Below, piece after piece: positions 36,789-45,836 of a stretch of 64,000 nt of DNA. How positions within the stretch are numbered: the first letter of the stretch is position 1; every line of letters begins with the position of its first letter. A program made the position numbers and the translations under genes. The DNA is from Thermoflexibacter ruber (lineage in GTDB: Bacteria; Bacteroidota; Bacteroidia; Cytophagales; Thermoflexibacteraceae): contig NZ_FONY01000026.1 of NCBI RefSeq assembly GCF_900113045.1, forward strand, positions 1 to 64,000. Reading direction: 5' to 3'. Below the pieces are notes generated by a model, which was not told the origin of the DNA, did no database searches, and was given only the letters and a program-made list of their open reading frames with translations.

Positions 36789-38513
36789 ATGATTTTCAAA
36801 TTAAGCCGATTTACCCTTTTTACTTTTTTTCACTTATCTTTTACTATATTTTTACTTGCTCAAGAAAAAAAGAAGCAAGTATTTGTTATTCAATTAGGTA
36901 GCTTTAAGACTCCTGATGAAACCAGATTTACCTCTCTTGCGGATTTGGGCGAAATCTATACAGAGTATGTCCCCAGCATAGGATTTACTCGTATCAAACT
37001 TGGATATTATGAAACACGCAAGAAGGCAGAGGAAATATTGAAAATAGTACATTTGCGAGGTTATACAAAAGCACAAATAGTTACAGACTTTATTGTTGAA
37101 AAGACTAATTATCCTATTACTAAGGTAGAAAGTAACTCTTCTGTTATCTCACCAAGCAAGCAAGATACTACCCCAACGGAAGGACGCAAACTTGGAAGAC
37201 CACCTATGGCGCGCCCTCCCGCTTATTCTATTCAAGTAGAAGTCAATGAAAAGAAGATAGGAAAGACAAATATTGATGACTTGAATCAAATTGGGAGAGT
37301 ATTTGAAGTAGAGCAGGATTCCATTAAAAAATTATCAGTTGGTATTTTTGCTAATAAAGACTCCGCAGAAGTAAACTTAGCCAAAGTACGCCGAATGGGT
37401 TATAGAGATGCTTTTATAGTGGAAACCAACTTACAAAATGTGCTGACTACCCTCCCAAGCAGTTCTATGAGCGAAGGTTTAGCACAAACTTATCGCCCTA
37501 TTCGCAACTTAGAAACGGCAAGTTTCTACAAACGTATGGAAGGCAAACTGAACAATACTTATGACGTAATTGTTCATGCTTATTTCTCGAACAATTCTAT
37601 TACAGGATTTTACGATGACCCAAGAAGTAAATTGCGCAAAAAATTTGTGTACTATGGCTATCGCGCAGGTACAAATAACCTCCCTGAAACACAGTTTTCT
37701 TCTGAAAATGGCTTGATGGTGAAAGCCTCTGCAAGCCCTAAAAATGAAGGTGTTAAACTTTCTTTTGCTGTAAAAGATATAGAAACAGGAGAAAACCTTA
37801 ACTTCTCATTAAGAGAAACCTATCCCGCAGGAAGTGCGCAATTTGATGTTATTAATATTTATAAGAAAAAAAGCTACAATAAAGCAGGGGAGAAAGAGGT
37901 AGGGGTGGACTTGTACATAGAGTATCCTGCAATTATTGGGCTTGGCTCGCGGGCGATAGAAAATAAAATCAACATGGCAGCAAGCCAGTTATCTGACCAA
38001 AGTGGCGAAACTATGATGGGCAAAGTAGATGCCTACCTAAAAGAAGGTTTAGAAAAAGTAAGCAAAGAAAATCAACAATATCAATGGCTATCGCAGACCT
38101 ATGAAACAAAAATTTTAGAAAATACAAAAAATCTACTTAGCCTCAGAATGAGCAGCGAACTGATTTTGGCAGAGCCAGAAAGCAGGGTACTGCATAAATC
38201 CTTTAATATGTCAAACGGTTCAGAAATTACGCTCAAAGATGTACTTAATGTGGGATTTGAAACTACGCTAAACCTCATACTGAAAGATAAGATAAGCAAG
38301 CAGTATGCTAAACTTCGTCCAACCCCTGCTGAAGTAAAAACAACGGTAGAAGAAATGATAAAAAACTACTACTTTACTACACAAAGCATTGTGTTTTTCA
38401 GAGATTATCGAAAAAATCAAACCATAGCTGAAGCCGTAGAAATTACTGTTCCTTATAGCGATATTAAGTGGCTTATCAATAAAAATGGTTTTTTAAGTAG
38501 CTTTGTAAAATAG
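36789..38513 (+). CDS. Two SPOR-like domains fused to a DUF3298-like domain
   Basis: 574 residues with an N-terminal signal peptide (to about residue 24, FLLAQ). Two SPOR-like segments follow: FVIQLGSFKTPDETRFTSL to VHLRGYTKAQIVTDF (about 30-100) and SIQVEVNEKKIG to VRRMGYRDAFIVETN (about 145-220). SPOR domains bind denuded peptidoglycan glycan strands at division sites. The C-terminal half (about 250-574) ends NGSEITLKDVLNVGFE...SIVFFRDY...AEAVEITVPYSDIKWLI, resembling DUF3298. The combination suggests a periplasmic wall-sensing or wall-binding protein; this is inference. Start chosen for the signal peptide. Confidence 0.65.
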   Translation: MIFKLSRFTLFTFFHLSFTIFLLAQEKKKQVFVIQLGSFKTPDETRFTSLADLGEIYTEYVPSIGFTRIKLGYYETRKKAEEILKIVHLRGYTKAQIVTDFIVEKTNYPITKVESNSSVISPSKQDTTPTEGRKLGRPPMARPPAYSIQVEVNEKKIGKTNIDDLNQIGRVFEVEQDSIKKLSVGIFANKDSAEVNLAKVRRMGYRDAFIVETNLQNVLTTLPSSSMSEGLAQTYRPIRNLETASFYKRMEGKLNNTYDVIVHAYFSNNSITGFYDDPRSKLRKKFVYYGYRAGTNNLPETQFSSENGLMVKASASPKNEGVKLSFAVKDIETGENLNFSLRETYPAGSAQFDVINIYKKKSYNKAGEKEVGVDLYIEYPAIIGLGSRAIENKINMAASQLSDQSGETMMGKVDAYLKEGLEKVSKENQQYQWLSQTYETKILENTKNLLSLRMSSELILAEPESRVLHKSFNMSNGSEITLKDVLNVGFETTLNLILKDKISKQYAKLRPTPAEVKTTVEEMIKNYYFTTQSIVFFRDYRKNQTIAEAVEITVPYSDIKWLINKNGFLSSFVK

Positions 38514-38654
38514 TCAATCATAAGGAAAATCTATTAGGTTTGACGATTTAAACTTTACAGAGCATTTTTTATTAGGTACTTTTAATTGTTTTGCGTAAAA
38601 TTGCAAATCAATCTTAATCATCTCATAATCTTATATACCTCATTTCCTTTTACC

Positions 38655-40211
38655 ATGACAAAAGCAGAAAAATTAGCACTTTTAGAAAAGAAAAATGCAG
38701 AAGCATTGCTTGGAGGGGGACAGCAACGCATAGATGCACAGCATAAAAAAGGCAAACTTACCGCAAGAGAACGCATAGACCTACTCTTAGATGCAGGGTC
38801 GTTTGAGGAAATTGGTAAATTTGTCATGCACCGTTGCAAAGATTTTGGCTTGGACAAGGAGTATTATTTAGGCGATGGGGTAGTTACAGGCTACGGTACT
38901 ATTCATGGGCGTTTAGTCTATGTTTTTTCGCAAGATTTTACAGTATTTGGAGGTTCTCTTTCAGAAACTCATGCAGAGAAAATCTGTAAAATCATGGATT
39001 TAGCCATGAAAAACGGAGCGCCAGTCATCGGATTGAATGATTCGGGAGGGGCAAGGATTCAAGAAGGTGTAATGTCCTTAGGCGGATATGCAGATATTTT
39101 TTACAGAAATACAAGGGCTTCGGGAGTGATTCCGCAAATCTCCGCTATTATGGGACCTTGTGCGGGGGGGGCAGTGTACTCTCCTGCCATCACTGATTTT
39201 ATTTTCATGGTAGAAAATACCTCCTATATGTTTGTTACAGGTCCCAACGTAGTCAAAACAGTTACGCATGAGGAAGTAACCTCTGAGGAGTTAGGTGGAG
39301 CGAGTACGCATAGCACCAAGAGTGGAGTTACGCATTTTTCGTGTGCCAACGAGGTAGCCTGTATCAACGACATCAAAAGACTATTGAGTTTTATCCCACA
39401 AAACTGCGAAGATGAACCACCTATGCTTCCTTACCAAAGTGAAGATAACGAGATTAGACCTCAACTTAATGACATTGTACCAGAAAATCCCAATCAGCCT
39501 TACGACATGAAAGAGGTGATTTATGGCATCATAGACGAGGGCGAGGAGGGCTTTTTTGAAGTACATAAAAACTTTGCGGAAAACATCATCGTAGGTTTTG
39601 CCCGAGTAGCAGGACGAAGCATCGGAGTTGTTGGCAATCAACCTGCGGTCTTGGCAGGGGTATTAGACATCAACTCAAGCGTAAAAGCGGCGAGGTTTGT
39701 TCGTTTTTGTGATTCTTTCAATATCCCGCTGTTAGTGTTAGTTGACGTGCCGGGCTTCTTACCGGGAACTGACCAAGAATGGCATGGCATCATTACCAAT
39801 GGAGCAAAACTATTGTATGCCTTTTGCGAAGCTACCGTTCCAAGAGTAACAGTCATTACGCGCAAGGCTTATGGAGGGGCTTACGATGTGATGAATTCTA
39901 AGCACATAGGGGCGGACATGAACTTTGCTTGGTACTCAGCAGAGATAGCTGTCATGGGAGCGAAAGGGGCAGCAGAAATCATTTTCAAAAAAGAAATCAG
40001 TGAAGCTGAAGACCCTGAGGCAAAACTCCAAGAAAAAGTAGAGGAATATACTCATAAATTTGCTACCCCTTACAGAGCGGCACATCGAGGGTTCATAGAC
40101 GAGGTCATCAAGCCCGAAGTTACGCGCAAAAAATTAATTTCTGCTTTTCAAATGCTTGAAAACAAAGTAGATACCTTGCCGAGAAAAAAACATGGGAATA
40201 TCCCTTTGTAA
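38655..40211 (+). CDS. Acyl-CoA carboxylase beta subunit (propionyl-CoA type)
   Basis: 518 residues from the ATG at 38655 ([14 protein letters not shown]); the frame extends to 38586 but homology starts here. It is a carboxyltransferase with both CoA- and carboxybiotin-binding halves: [76 protein letters not shown], and [18 protein letters not shown]. It transfers CO2 to propionyl-CoA or a related acyl-CoA to make methylmalonyl-CoA. The biotin carboxylase and carrier subunits are not nearby. A decarboxylase complex alpha subunit is an alternative reading. Confidence 0.92.
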   Translation: MTKAEKLALLEKKNAEALLGGGQQRIDAQHKKGKLTARERIDLLLDAGSFEEIGKFVMHRCKDFGLDKEYYLGDGVVTGYGTIHGRLVYVFSQDFTVFGGSLSETHAEKICKIMDLAMKNGAPVIGLNDSGGARIQEGVMSLGGYADIFYRNTRASGVIPQISAIMGPCAGGAVYSPAITDFIFMVENTSYMFVTGPNVVKTVTHEEVTSEELGGASTHSTKSGVTHFSCANEVACINDIKRLLSFIPQNCEDEPPMLPYQSEDNEIRPQLNDIVPENPNQPYDMKEVIYGIIDEGEEGFFEVHKNFAENIIVGFARVAGRSIGVVGNQPAVLAGVLDINSSVKAARFVRFCDSFNIPLLVLVDVPGFLPGTDQEWHGIITNGAKLLYAFCEATVPRVTVITRKAYGGAYDVMNSKHIGADMNFAWYSAEIAVMGAKGAAEIIFKKEISEAEDPEAKLQEKVEEYTHKFATPYRAAHRGFIDEVIKPEVTRKKLISAFQMLENKVDTLPRKKHGNIPL

Positions 40212-40252
40212 AAGAAAAAGTTAGAAAAAATAACATCAAACTTTTTAAATGT

Positions 40253-40561
40253 ATGCTGAAACCTATTAGCATAACGCATAGAGCAGTACAAGAAATTAAG
40301 CACATCATGACCAATAAAAATATCCCCGAAGGCTATGGACTAAGGGTATTGGTGCAAGGTGGGGGAGGCTGTGGAGGTGCTAAGTTTCGCTTAGGCTTCG
40401 ACAAACTCAAAGAGGGAGATATGCAGTATGAGATTGAGGACATTCCTATTTACTATGAAAAAAAACAATTAATGTATCTCATGGGTTTGGAAATAGATTT
40501 TGAGGAAAGAGCCGATGCCAGAGGCTTTGTGTTTAATCCTACCCCACTCACAGTAGAATAA
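40253..40561 (+). CDS. IscA/HesB-like protein lacking the C-terminal cysteines
   Basis: 102 residues of the A-type Fe-S carrier fold: ITHRAVQEIKHIM at the start, LRVLVQGGGGCGGAKFRLGF, and GFVFNPTP at the end. Normal IscA/ErpA proteins have three conserved cysteines, one mid-protein and a C-terminal CxC (usually CGCG). Only the first is present here, and the tail ends PTPLTVE. It may not carry clusters in the usual way. It lies 41 bp after the carboxylase gene and 24 bp before ung, all on the plus strand. Confidence 0.75.
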   Translation: MLKPISITHRAVQEIKHIMTNKNIPEGYGLRVLVQGGGGCGGAKFRLGFDKLKEGDMQYEIEDIPIYYEKKQLMYLMGLEIDFEERADARGFVFNPTPLTVE

Positions 40562-40585
40562 GTAAAAACTTTAAATATCTTCTTC

Positions 40586-41251
40586 ATGGACGTTAAAATC
40601 GCACCTTCTTGGAAAGAAAGATTGGCAGGAGAGTTTGAAAAAGAATATTTTAAAAATTTAGTAGAGTTTGTCAAGCAGGAGTATCGCACCCAGACCATTT
40701 ACCCACCGGGTAAGCTGATTTTCAATGCTTTTGACAAATGTAGTTTTGAAGATGTCAAAGTCGTCATTATTGGACAAGACCCCTATCACGGAGCAGGACA
40801 AGCCAACGGGCTTTGCTTTTCGGTAAATGACGGGGTAAAAAGTCCTCCTTCTCTACTCAATATTTTCAAGGAAATAAACCAAGACTTAGGCAAGCCTATG
40901 CCCAACTCAGGCAATTTAGAGCGATGGGCGGTGCAAGGAGTGCTGTTGCTCAACGCTACTCTGACCGTAAGAGCGGGACAGGCTGGCTCGCACCAAAACA
41001 AAGGCTGGGAAACTTTTACCGATTCAGTTATCAGAGTAATTGCTGAGCAAAAAGAAGGCATTGTGTTTATGCTCTGGGGAAAATACGCTCAAGACAAAGG
41101 CAAAATAATAGATACCCAAAAACACTGCATACTGAAAGCCCCACATCCTTCGCCTATGGTACAAAAACCACCTTTTTTTGTAGGAAGCAAATGCTTCAGC
41201 CAAGCCAATGAGTATCTGAGAAAGAGAGGCTTGAAGGAAATAGACTGGTAG
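40586..41251 (+). CDS. ung: Uracil-DNA glycosylase
   Basis: 221 residues of family-1 UDG, which removes uracil from DNA at the start of base excision repair. The water-activating block GQDPYHG (Asp65), the uracil pocket GLCFSV and LLLNATLTVRAGQAGSH, and the leucine loop HPSPM (His187) are all present. Length and motif spacing match the family. It follows the IscA-like gene by 24 bp and is closed by a hairpin shared with sodA. Confidence 0.96.
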   Translation: MDVKIAPSWKERLAGEFEKEYFKNLVEFVKQEYRTQTIYPPGKLIFNAFDKCSFEDVKVVIIGQDPYHGAGQANGLCFSVNDGVKSPPSLLNIFKEINQDLGKPMPNSGNLERWAVQGVLLLNATLTVRAGQAGSHQNKGWETFTDSVIRVIAEQKEGIVFMLWGKYAQDKGKIIDTQKHCILKAPHPSPMVQKPPFFVGSKCFSQANEYLRKRGLKEIDW

Positions 41252-41262
41252 AACAAAACTTT

Positions 41263-41296
41263 AAACTTTCCGAAAGTTTTAAACTTTCGGAAAGCT
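41263..41296. terminator. Bidirectional hairpin between ung and sodA
   Basis: AAACTTTCCGAAAGTTT is a near-perfect palindrome, and CTTTCCG also pairs with CGGAAAG at the far end. It lies 12 bases past the ung stop and 16 before the sodA stop, where convergent transcripts should end. The motif is also a known type of dispersed Bacteroidota palindrome. Confidence 0.6.
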
Positions 41297-41311
41297 GTTA
41301 AAGCATAGTTT

Positions 41312-41917
41312 TTACTTCGCTTGTGCGTATCTCTTGGCTACCTCCGCCCAGTTTACTACATTCCAAAAAGCAGTGATGTAGTCTGGTCTTTTATTTTGAT
41401 ATTTGAGGTAGTAAGCGTGTTCCCAAACGTCCAAGCCTAAGATAGGTGTACCTTTATCGGAGTTCAAGTCCATCAATGGATTGTCTTGGTTAGGGGTAGA
41501 GCAGATTTTTAACTCTCCATTATCTACAATGAGCCATGCCCAACCAGAGCCAAATCTGCCTACTGCTGCTTTGGCAAACTCCTCTTTGAAGGAAGCATAA
41601 GAACCAAACTTAGCATTGATGGCTGCCGCAAGGTCGCCTGTAGGTTCTCCACCACCATTGGGGGACATAATCTGCCAAAACAAGGAGTGATTGTAATGAC
41701 CTCCTCCGTTGTTGCGAACTGCCACAGGATATTTGCTGATATTTTTCATCAAGTCCTCAATGGACATATTTTCCATTTCTGTACCTTTTACCGCATTGTT
41801 CAGATTGGTAACGTAGGTATTATGATGTCTGCCGTGGTGAATTTCCATCGTCATTGCGTCGATGTGAGGTTCTAATGCCGCCTTGTCATAAGGCAATGCA
41901 GGTAACTCAAATGCCAT
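41312..41917 (-). CDS. sodA: Fe/Mn superoxide dismutase
   Basis: 201 residues. It begins [20 protein letters not shown], with metal ligands in [10 protein letters not shown] (first His), NHSLFW (second), and DVWEHAYYL (Asp and His). It converts superoxide to oxygen and hydrogen peroxide in the cytoplasm; there is no signal peptide. Whether iron or manganese is used cannot be decided reliably. A longer AT-rich upstream region (41918-42100) has no recognised operator. Confidence 0.95.
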   Translation of the reverse strand: MAFELPALPYDKAALEPHIDAMTMEIHHGRHHNTYVTNLNNAVKGTEMENMSIEDLMKNISKYPVAVRNNGGGHYNHSLFWQIMSPNGGGEPTGDLAAAINAKFGSYASFKEEFAKAAVGRFGSGWAWLIVDNGELKICSTPNQDNPLMDLNSDKGTPILGLDVWEHAYYLKYQNKRPDYITAFWNVVNWAEVAKRYAQAK

Positions 41918-42110
41918 AATTTATTGATTTTTAAGTTTAAAAAAATAAATTGAAATTTTAATTAAAAAAACAGATACACGACTGCCGCAATATGCTTCAT
42001 GTTTAGAATGAGTAATTTCATCATTTTATGAAAAATAAAAAGCTGCATACTGCCTTAGTCTATACAAAAATAAACTTTTGAAGGTTCGTTTTGTTTACGA
42101 ATTTTAGTAA

Positions 42111-42593
42111 TTAGCTCGTATGGTCGACTACAATTAGCCACTTGCCTTTGATTTTCCTAAAAATAAGAGAAAAGAAGCCTCCTATATCCCCTTTGTCCTC
42201 TGAGCGTTTCAAATGCCACTTTCCTATGACAAAATACACTTTTTTATCCATCTGTTCGTGATGCACAATATCAAATTTGAGTGTACCCATAGTAGCCCTG
42301 TCAGGATAGGTTTTCAGGTATCTTTCATAAGTGCTTTTCCAGCCTTGCGTTACTCCATTTTTACCTATAAACTTCAAACTATCTGATTTCCAATAACCTT
42401 GCATGAATACCTCTATATTTCCTTCGTTCCATGCCTTTTCCTGAGCAGAAAGTAGGCGTTGGATTTCCTCCCATGCTTGATTTTTTTGGGCAAACGTAGA
42501 GAAAGAAACAAGCAAGCTAAGCCATAATAGATAAAAAAATTTAACAGATACGAAATTGTTAATGCCATTCAGGATTGAGGTATGATTTGTCAT
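42111..42593 (-). CDS. DUF4440/SnoaL-like secreted protein
   Basis: 160 residues. A hydrophobic segment at 20-33 (FFYLLWLSLLVSFSTFA) acts as a signal peptide. The mature part has the NTF2-like pattern ILRLLSAQEKAWNEGNIEVFMQGYW at the start and GKWHLKRSEDKGDIGGFFSLIFRKIKGKWLIVVDHTS at the end, typical of DUF4440 proteins. The fold binds small ligands; no catalytic residues can be assigned. The long N-terminus before the signal (19 residues) suggests the true start may be internal. Confidence 0.78.
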   Translation of the reverse strand: MTNHTSILNGINNFVSVKFFYLLWLSLLVSFSTFAQKNQAWEEIQRLLSAQEKAWNEGNIEVFMQGYWKSDSLKFIGKNGVTQGWKSTYERYLKTYPDRATMGTLKFDIVHHEQMDKKVYFVIGKWHLKRSEDKGDIGGFFSLIFRKIKGKWLIVVDHTS

Positions 42594-42598
42594 AAGTC

Positions 42599-42754
42599 TT
42601 ATATTTGTAGAGGTATATTACTTAGTACAAAGTAAGGTATTTCTTCCCGAATAGTCAAGTTGGTTTGAGCAATGTAACCAGCCTCCCTAAAAATAAAAGA
42701 GGTTATTAAGAGAATAATCGCGCCTAAGTCAATTAAAGCAAAAGTCATAGCCAT
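42599..42754 (-). CDS. Possible 51-residue membrane peptide
   Basis: A minus-strand frame from ATG at 42754 (another in frame at 42748) to TAA at 42599, reading MAMTFALIDLGAIILLITSF and then a polar tail ending SNIPLQI. One membrane helix is likely. Its stop is 5 bases before the DUF4440 start. Its start lies inside the hairpin at 42741-42789, which argues against translation. It may be chance. I report it as doubtful. Confidence 0.25.
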   Translation of the reverse strand: MAMTFALIDLGAIILLITSFIFREAGYIAQTNLTIREEIPYFVLSNIPLQI

Positions 42755-42789
42755 TCCACCCAACTGCAAAATAGAATAGCTATGACTTT
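42741..42789 (-). terminator. Strong hairpin terminator after the DUF4920 gene
   Basis: AAAGTCATAGCCATTC (42741-42756) pairs with GAATAGCTATGACTTT (42774-42789) with one mismatch. T-runs flank both sides, so it could end transcription in either direction. It is 39 bases past the DUF4920 stop. Confidence 0.7.
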
Positions 42790-42827
42790 TTTTGATAATG
42801 TATTCTTTAACTTACTGCAAAAAATGA

Positions 42828-43289
42828 TTATTTTTTCTTTATAATTACGCCTTTTGCCTCAAAAGTAAGTTCCTCTTTGGGCTTATTGATTTTCTCTATT
42901 TCTTCCTTAGATTTTCCTGCATCTTCCGCATAGTGCTTCAAAGTAGCTACGTCTGTTACTTCTTTTTGAGCTACTCCTTCTATGACTACTTTTTGCCCGT
43001 TAGCATCTTTGGGGACAAAGAAAGCATAATCCTTGAAAGTTACGCGCATTTTTTGGTTATTCCCTATATCAACGGTCATCCAGCAACCTTTTTTCTTGCA
43101 GACTTCTACGATTGTACCTGTTACCTTCGCTTCCATAGTCTTTTTATCTTTCATTTTTTCAGATAGCTTGGTAGCTTCAATAGCCCCTGATTCTGTGATT
43201 TTTTCACCAAAATAGCTCACCTCTTGGGCATTGGCTTGATGAAAGATAAGTATGAACGCACAAGCGATTAGATAAATTAACTTTTTCAT
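42828..43289 (-). CDS. Secreted DUF4920 protein
   Basis: 153 residues with a signal peptide (to about 21, HQANA). The mature part has SYFGEKITESGAIEATKL, KVTGTIVEVCKKKGCWMTVDIGNNQKMRVTFKDYAFFVPKD, and VVIEGVAQKEVT, the full DUF4920 pattern with the conserved KGCWM. The fold is OB-like and the two cysteines bracket KKKG. Function unknown; a metal or redox role has been suggested for the KKKGCWM block only by its conservation. Single gene unit. Confidence 0.82.
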   Translation of the reverse strand: MKKLIYLIACAFILIFHQANAQEVSYFGEKITESGAIEATKLSEKMKDKKTMEAKVTGTIVEVCKKKGCWMTVDIGNNQKMRVTFKDYAFFVPKDANGQKVVIEGVAQKEVTDVATLKHYAEDAGKSKEEIEKINKPKEELTFEAKGVIIKKK

Positions 43290-43363
43290 AAATATTAAAA
43301 TAATTAAGTGATTAAAAATTAGATGCTTCTAAGTAATATGACAAAAAATCATTGTATTGGGTT

Positions 43364-45652
43364 TCAAAAATCATTCCGCAATGGGTCTCCTTTGGGAATA
43401 GTATATTCAGTAGAATCTCGAGTCATTTGCATATATTGAGAACAATCCAACTCTACTTTCAAAGTTTCTGGTCTTGGGAATCTACCTTTGCTGTAAGCTC
43501 TCTCTTCGCAGAGTTGCTTATCCTGATAGACCTGCTCCATGAATTTGGCAAAAATAGGCAAGGACATATACGCACCTGACCCCATCGTTAAATTTCTGAA
43601 GTGGATACTTCGGTCATCGCCTCCTGTCCAGACACCTACCGACAAATCCTTGCTCATGCCCATAAACCAGCCGTCTGAATAATTAGAAGTTGTACCTGTT
43701 TTGGCGGCGATTTCATTCTCGCGTCTAAACTGATAACGTGCTATTCCCCATGCAGTTCCATTATTCTCTTCGTTAGAACCTCTCAAAAGGTGGGTCATAA
43801 TGTAAGCTGTCTGCTCACTTAGTACTTCTTTTTTCTGAGGAATTTTTCTAAAAATTACTTTACCATTTTTGTCTTTGATTTCTACCAAAAAATTAGGCTC
43901 TGTCCACGTTCCCTTATTGGCAAAGGTTGCATAAGCCCCTACCATGTCAAATACTGAAACTTCGCTTGAACCTAAGCAAAGAGCAGGCACAGGGTCTAAG
44001 GGGGTAGTAATTCCTAAGCGTTGGGCATAGCTTACTAATACTTTGGGGTCTTTGAGCTTTTCCATGAGGTAAGCGGCTATGGAGTTGATAGAACCTGCCA
44101 AAGCACGACGTAGGGTATAAGGTTTCTGAGAGTATGAGCCTGTGGCATTTTTGGCTGTCCAAGTCCCTCCTGCTGGCAGTGGGAAAACTCGTGGAATATC
44201 AAGCACCTGCTCGCATGGGGAGTAGCCTTGTTCCTCAATAGAGGCAGCATATACAAAAGGCTTAAAAGTAGAACCCGGCTGCCTTGTGCCTTGCTTGACA
44301 TGGTCGTATTTAAAATACTTAAAATTGATGCCCCCTACCCATGCCTTAATATGTCCTGTTTTTACTTCCATAGCCATCATTCCTGTTTGTAGAAAATGTT
44401 TGTAGTAGCGTATGGAATCTACAGGACTAAGCATCGTGTCTTTTTCATGCTTAGGGTTATCCCAAGTAAACACTTTCATTTTTACTGGGGTATTCATGAT
44501 TTTTTTGATATGGAGAGAGTCATCGCCAAACATTCTTTTTAGTTCCCTGTAACGCTCCGTTCTCACTTGTACTTTCTCTATAAAGTTGGGGATTTCTCGT
44601 CCATTTTCATCTATCCATGGATTGCGACCCTTCCAATGGGTAATAAAATCCTTTTGCAATTTAACCATGTGCGTATCTACCGCCGCTTCTGCATACCTTT
44701 GCATTCTGGAGTCTATGGTGGTGTAAATTTTTAGTCCATCAGAGTACAAATCGTACCCGTTTTTCTTGCACCAAGACTGTAGGTAGCGGGCGATGTAAGC
44801 CCTAAAATAAGGAGCCAAACCCGCATTATGGTCGCCTGCATCGCCCAAGTTGAGTTTTAAATCTTGAGTTTTTAAGTTTTCGGCTTCTTCTGAGGAAATA
44901 AAATCATATTTTTCTAATTGCTCTATCACTGTATTGCGTCTGAGCAAGGCTCTTTCTGGTCTTTTAACAGGATTAAAAAGAGTTGGATTTTTCAACATTC
45001 CTACCAAAAGAGAGGATTGCAAGAGGTTTAAACTATCAGGAGAAGTATTAAAATACGTTTTTGCCGCAACTTTGATACCGTAAGCGTTCTGACTGAACTC
45101 AACGGTATTGAGGTACATTGTTACGATTTCTTTTTTGGTGTAGGCACGCTCTAACTGCACTGCCAAAATCCATTCTTTAGTTTTACTAATCAACAGGCGA
45201 AGTAGTGGTACATCAGAGAGTTTGCCCTCTAACTCTTCTGATGTACGCGTGCTAAAAAGGTTTTTAGCCAACTGTTGGGTGATTGTACTTGAACCTCTGC
45301 GTTTGCCCATGAGCAAAGTGGGAATCACAGCAAAAGTACCTTTGACATCTATGCCTGAGTGGCTCTCGAAGCGTATATCTTCTGTAGCATATAGGGCTTT
45401 TAGCAATTGGGGGGAAATTTTTTCATACTCTACAGGGCTTCGATTTTCTCTAAAATACTTTCCTAATAGCACTCCATCAGCAGAGTACAATTCAGAAGCT
45501 ATCTCACTTTGGGGGTTTTCCAGTTTGGTCAGGTCAGGCATACCGCCAAATAAGCCCATGAAGTCCACACTCACTAAGATAAACCATAGCAAAGCACTCC
45601 CTAAACCTACTAAAAATAATATCCAAGCCGCTTTGATATATTTTAAATACAT
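43364..45652 (-). CDS. mrcA: Class A penicillin-binding protein 1A
   Basis: 762 residues. After a cytoplasmic stub and one membrane anchor (AWILFLVGLGSALLWFILV), the glycosyltransferase domain shows EDIRFESHSGID (catalytic Glu) and KRRGSSTITQQLAKNLFSTR. The transpeptidase domain has GSTFKPFVYA (nucleophile Ser461), AGSINS, and AAKTGTTSNYSDGWF. It polymerises lipid II and crosslinks stem peptides outside the inner membrane. It lies outside the mur/fts cluster, 75 bp upstream of nothing operonic; DUF4920 downstream has its own context. Symbol by homology. Confidence 0.93.
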   Translation of the reverse strand: MYLKYIKAAWILFLVGLGSALLWFILVSVDFMGLFGGMPDLTKLENPQSEIASELYSADGVLLGKYFRENRSPVEYEKISPQLLKALYATEDIRFESHSGIDVKGTFAVIPTLLMGKRRGSSTITQQLAKNLFSTRTSEELEGKLSDVPLLRLLISKTKEWILAVQLERAYTKKEIVTMYLNTVEFSQNAYGIKVAAKTYFNTSPDSLNLLQSSLLVGMLKNPTLFNPVKRPERALLRRNTVIEQLEKYDFISSEEAENLKTQDLKLNLGDAGDHNAGLAPYFRAYIARYLQSWCKKNGYDLYSDGLKIYTTIDSRMQRYAEAAVDTHMVKLQKDFITHWKGRNPWIDENGREIPNFIEKVQVRTERYRELKRMFGDDSLHIKKIMNTPVKMKVFTWDNPKHEKDTMLSPVDSIRYYKHFLQTGMMAMEVKTGHIKAWVGGINFKYFKYDHVKQGTRQPGSTFKPFVYAASIEEQGYSPCEQVLDIPRVFPLPAGGTWTAKNATGSYSQKPYTLRRALAGSINSIAAYLMEKLKDPKVLVSYAQRLGITTPLDPVPALCLGSSEVSVFDMVGAYATFANKGTWTEPNFLVEIKDKNGKVIFRKIPQKKEVLSEQTAYIMTHLLRGSNEENNGTAWGIARYQFRRENEIAAKTGTTSNYSDGWFMGMSKDLSVGVWTGGDDRSIHFRNLTMGSGAYMSLPIFAKFMEQVYQDKQLCEERAYSKGRFPRPETLKVELDCSQYMQMTRDSTEYTIPKGDPLRNDF

Positions 45653-45836
45653 ATCTTGATTTAAGCCTAACTAAACAAAATGGATTTGATGTAGAAAACT
45701 ATACTCACTGAACTATACAATTATAACCCCACAAATATAATAAATGTAAAATAAGTACATGACAAAAAAGCCAAAGTAAATTTTACAAACATGCTTACTA
45801 AAAGCGCTTAGAGATAGCAAAACCTCTTTTGGTGTT

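Noticed and set aside
45222-45659. 145-codon plus-strand frame opposite PBP1A
   Set aside because: Opposes the glycosyltransferase domain; composition of a shadow.
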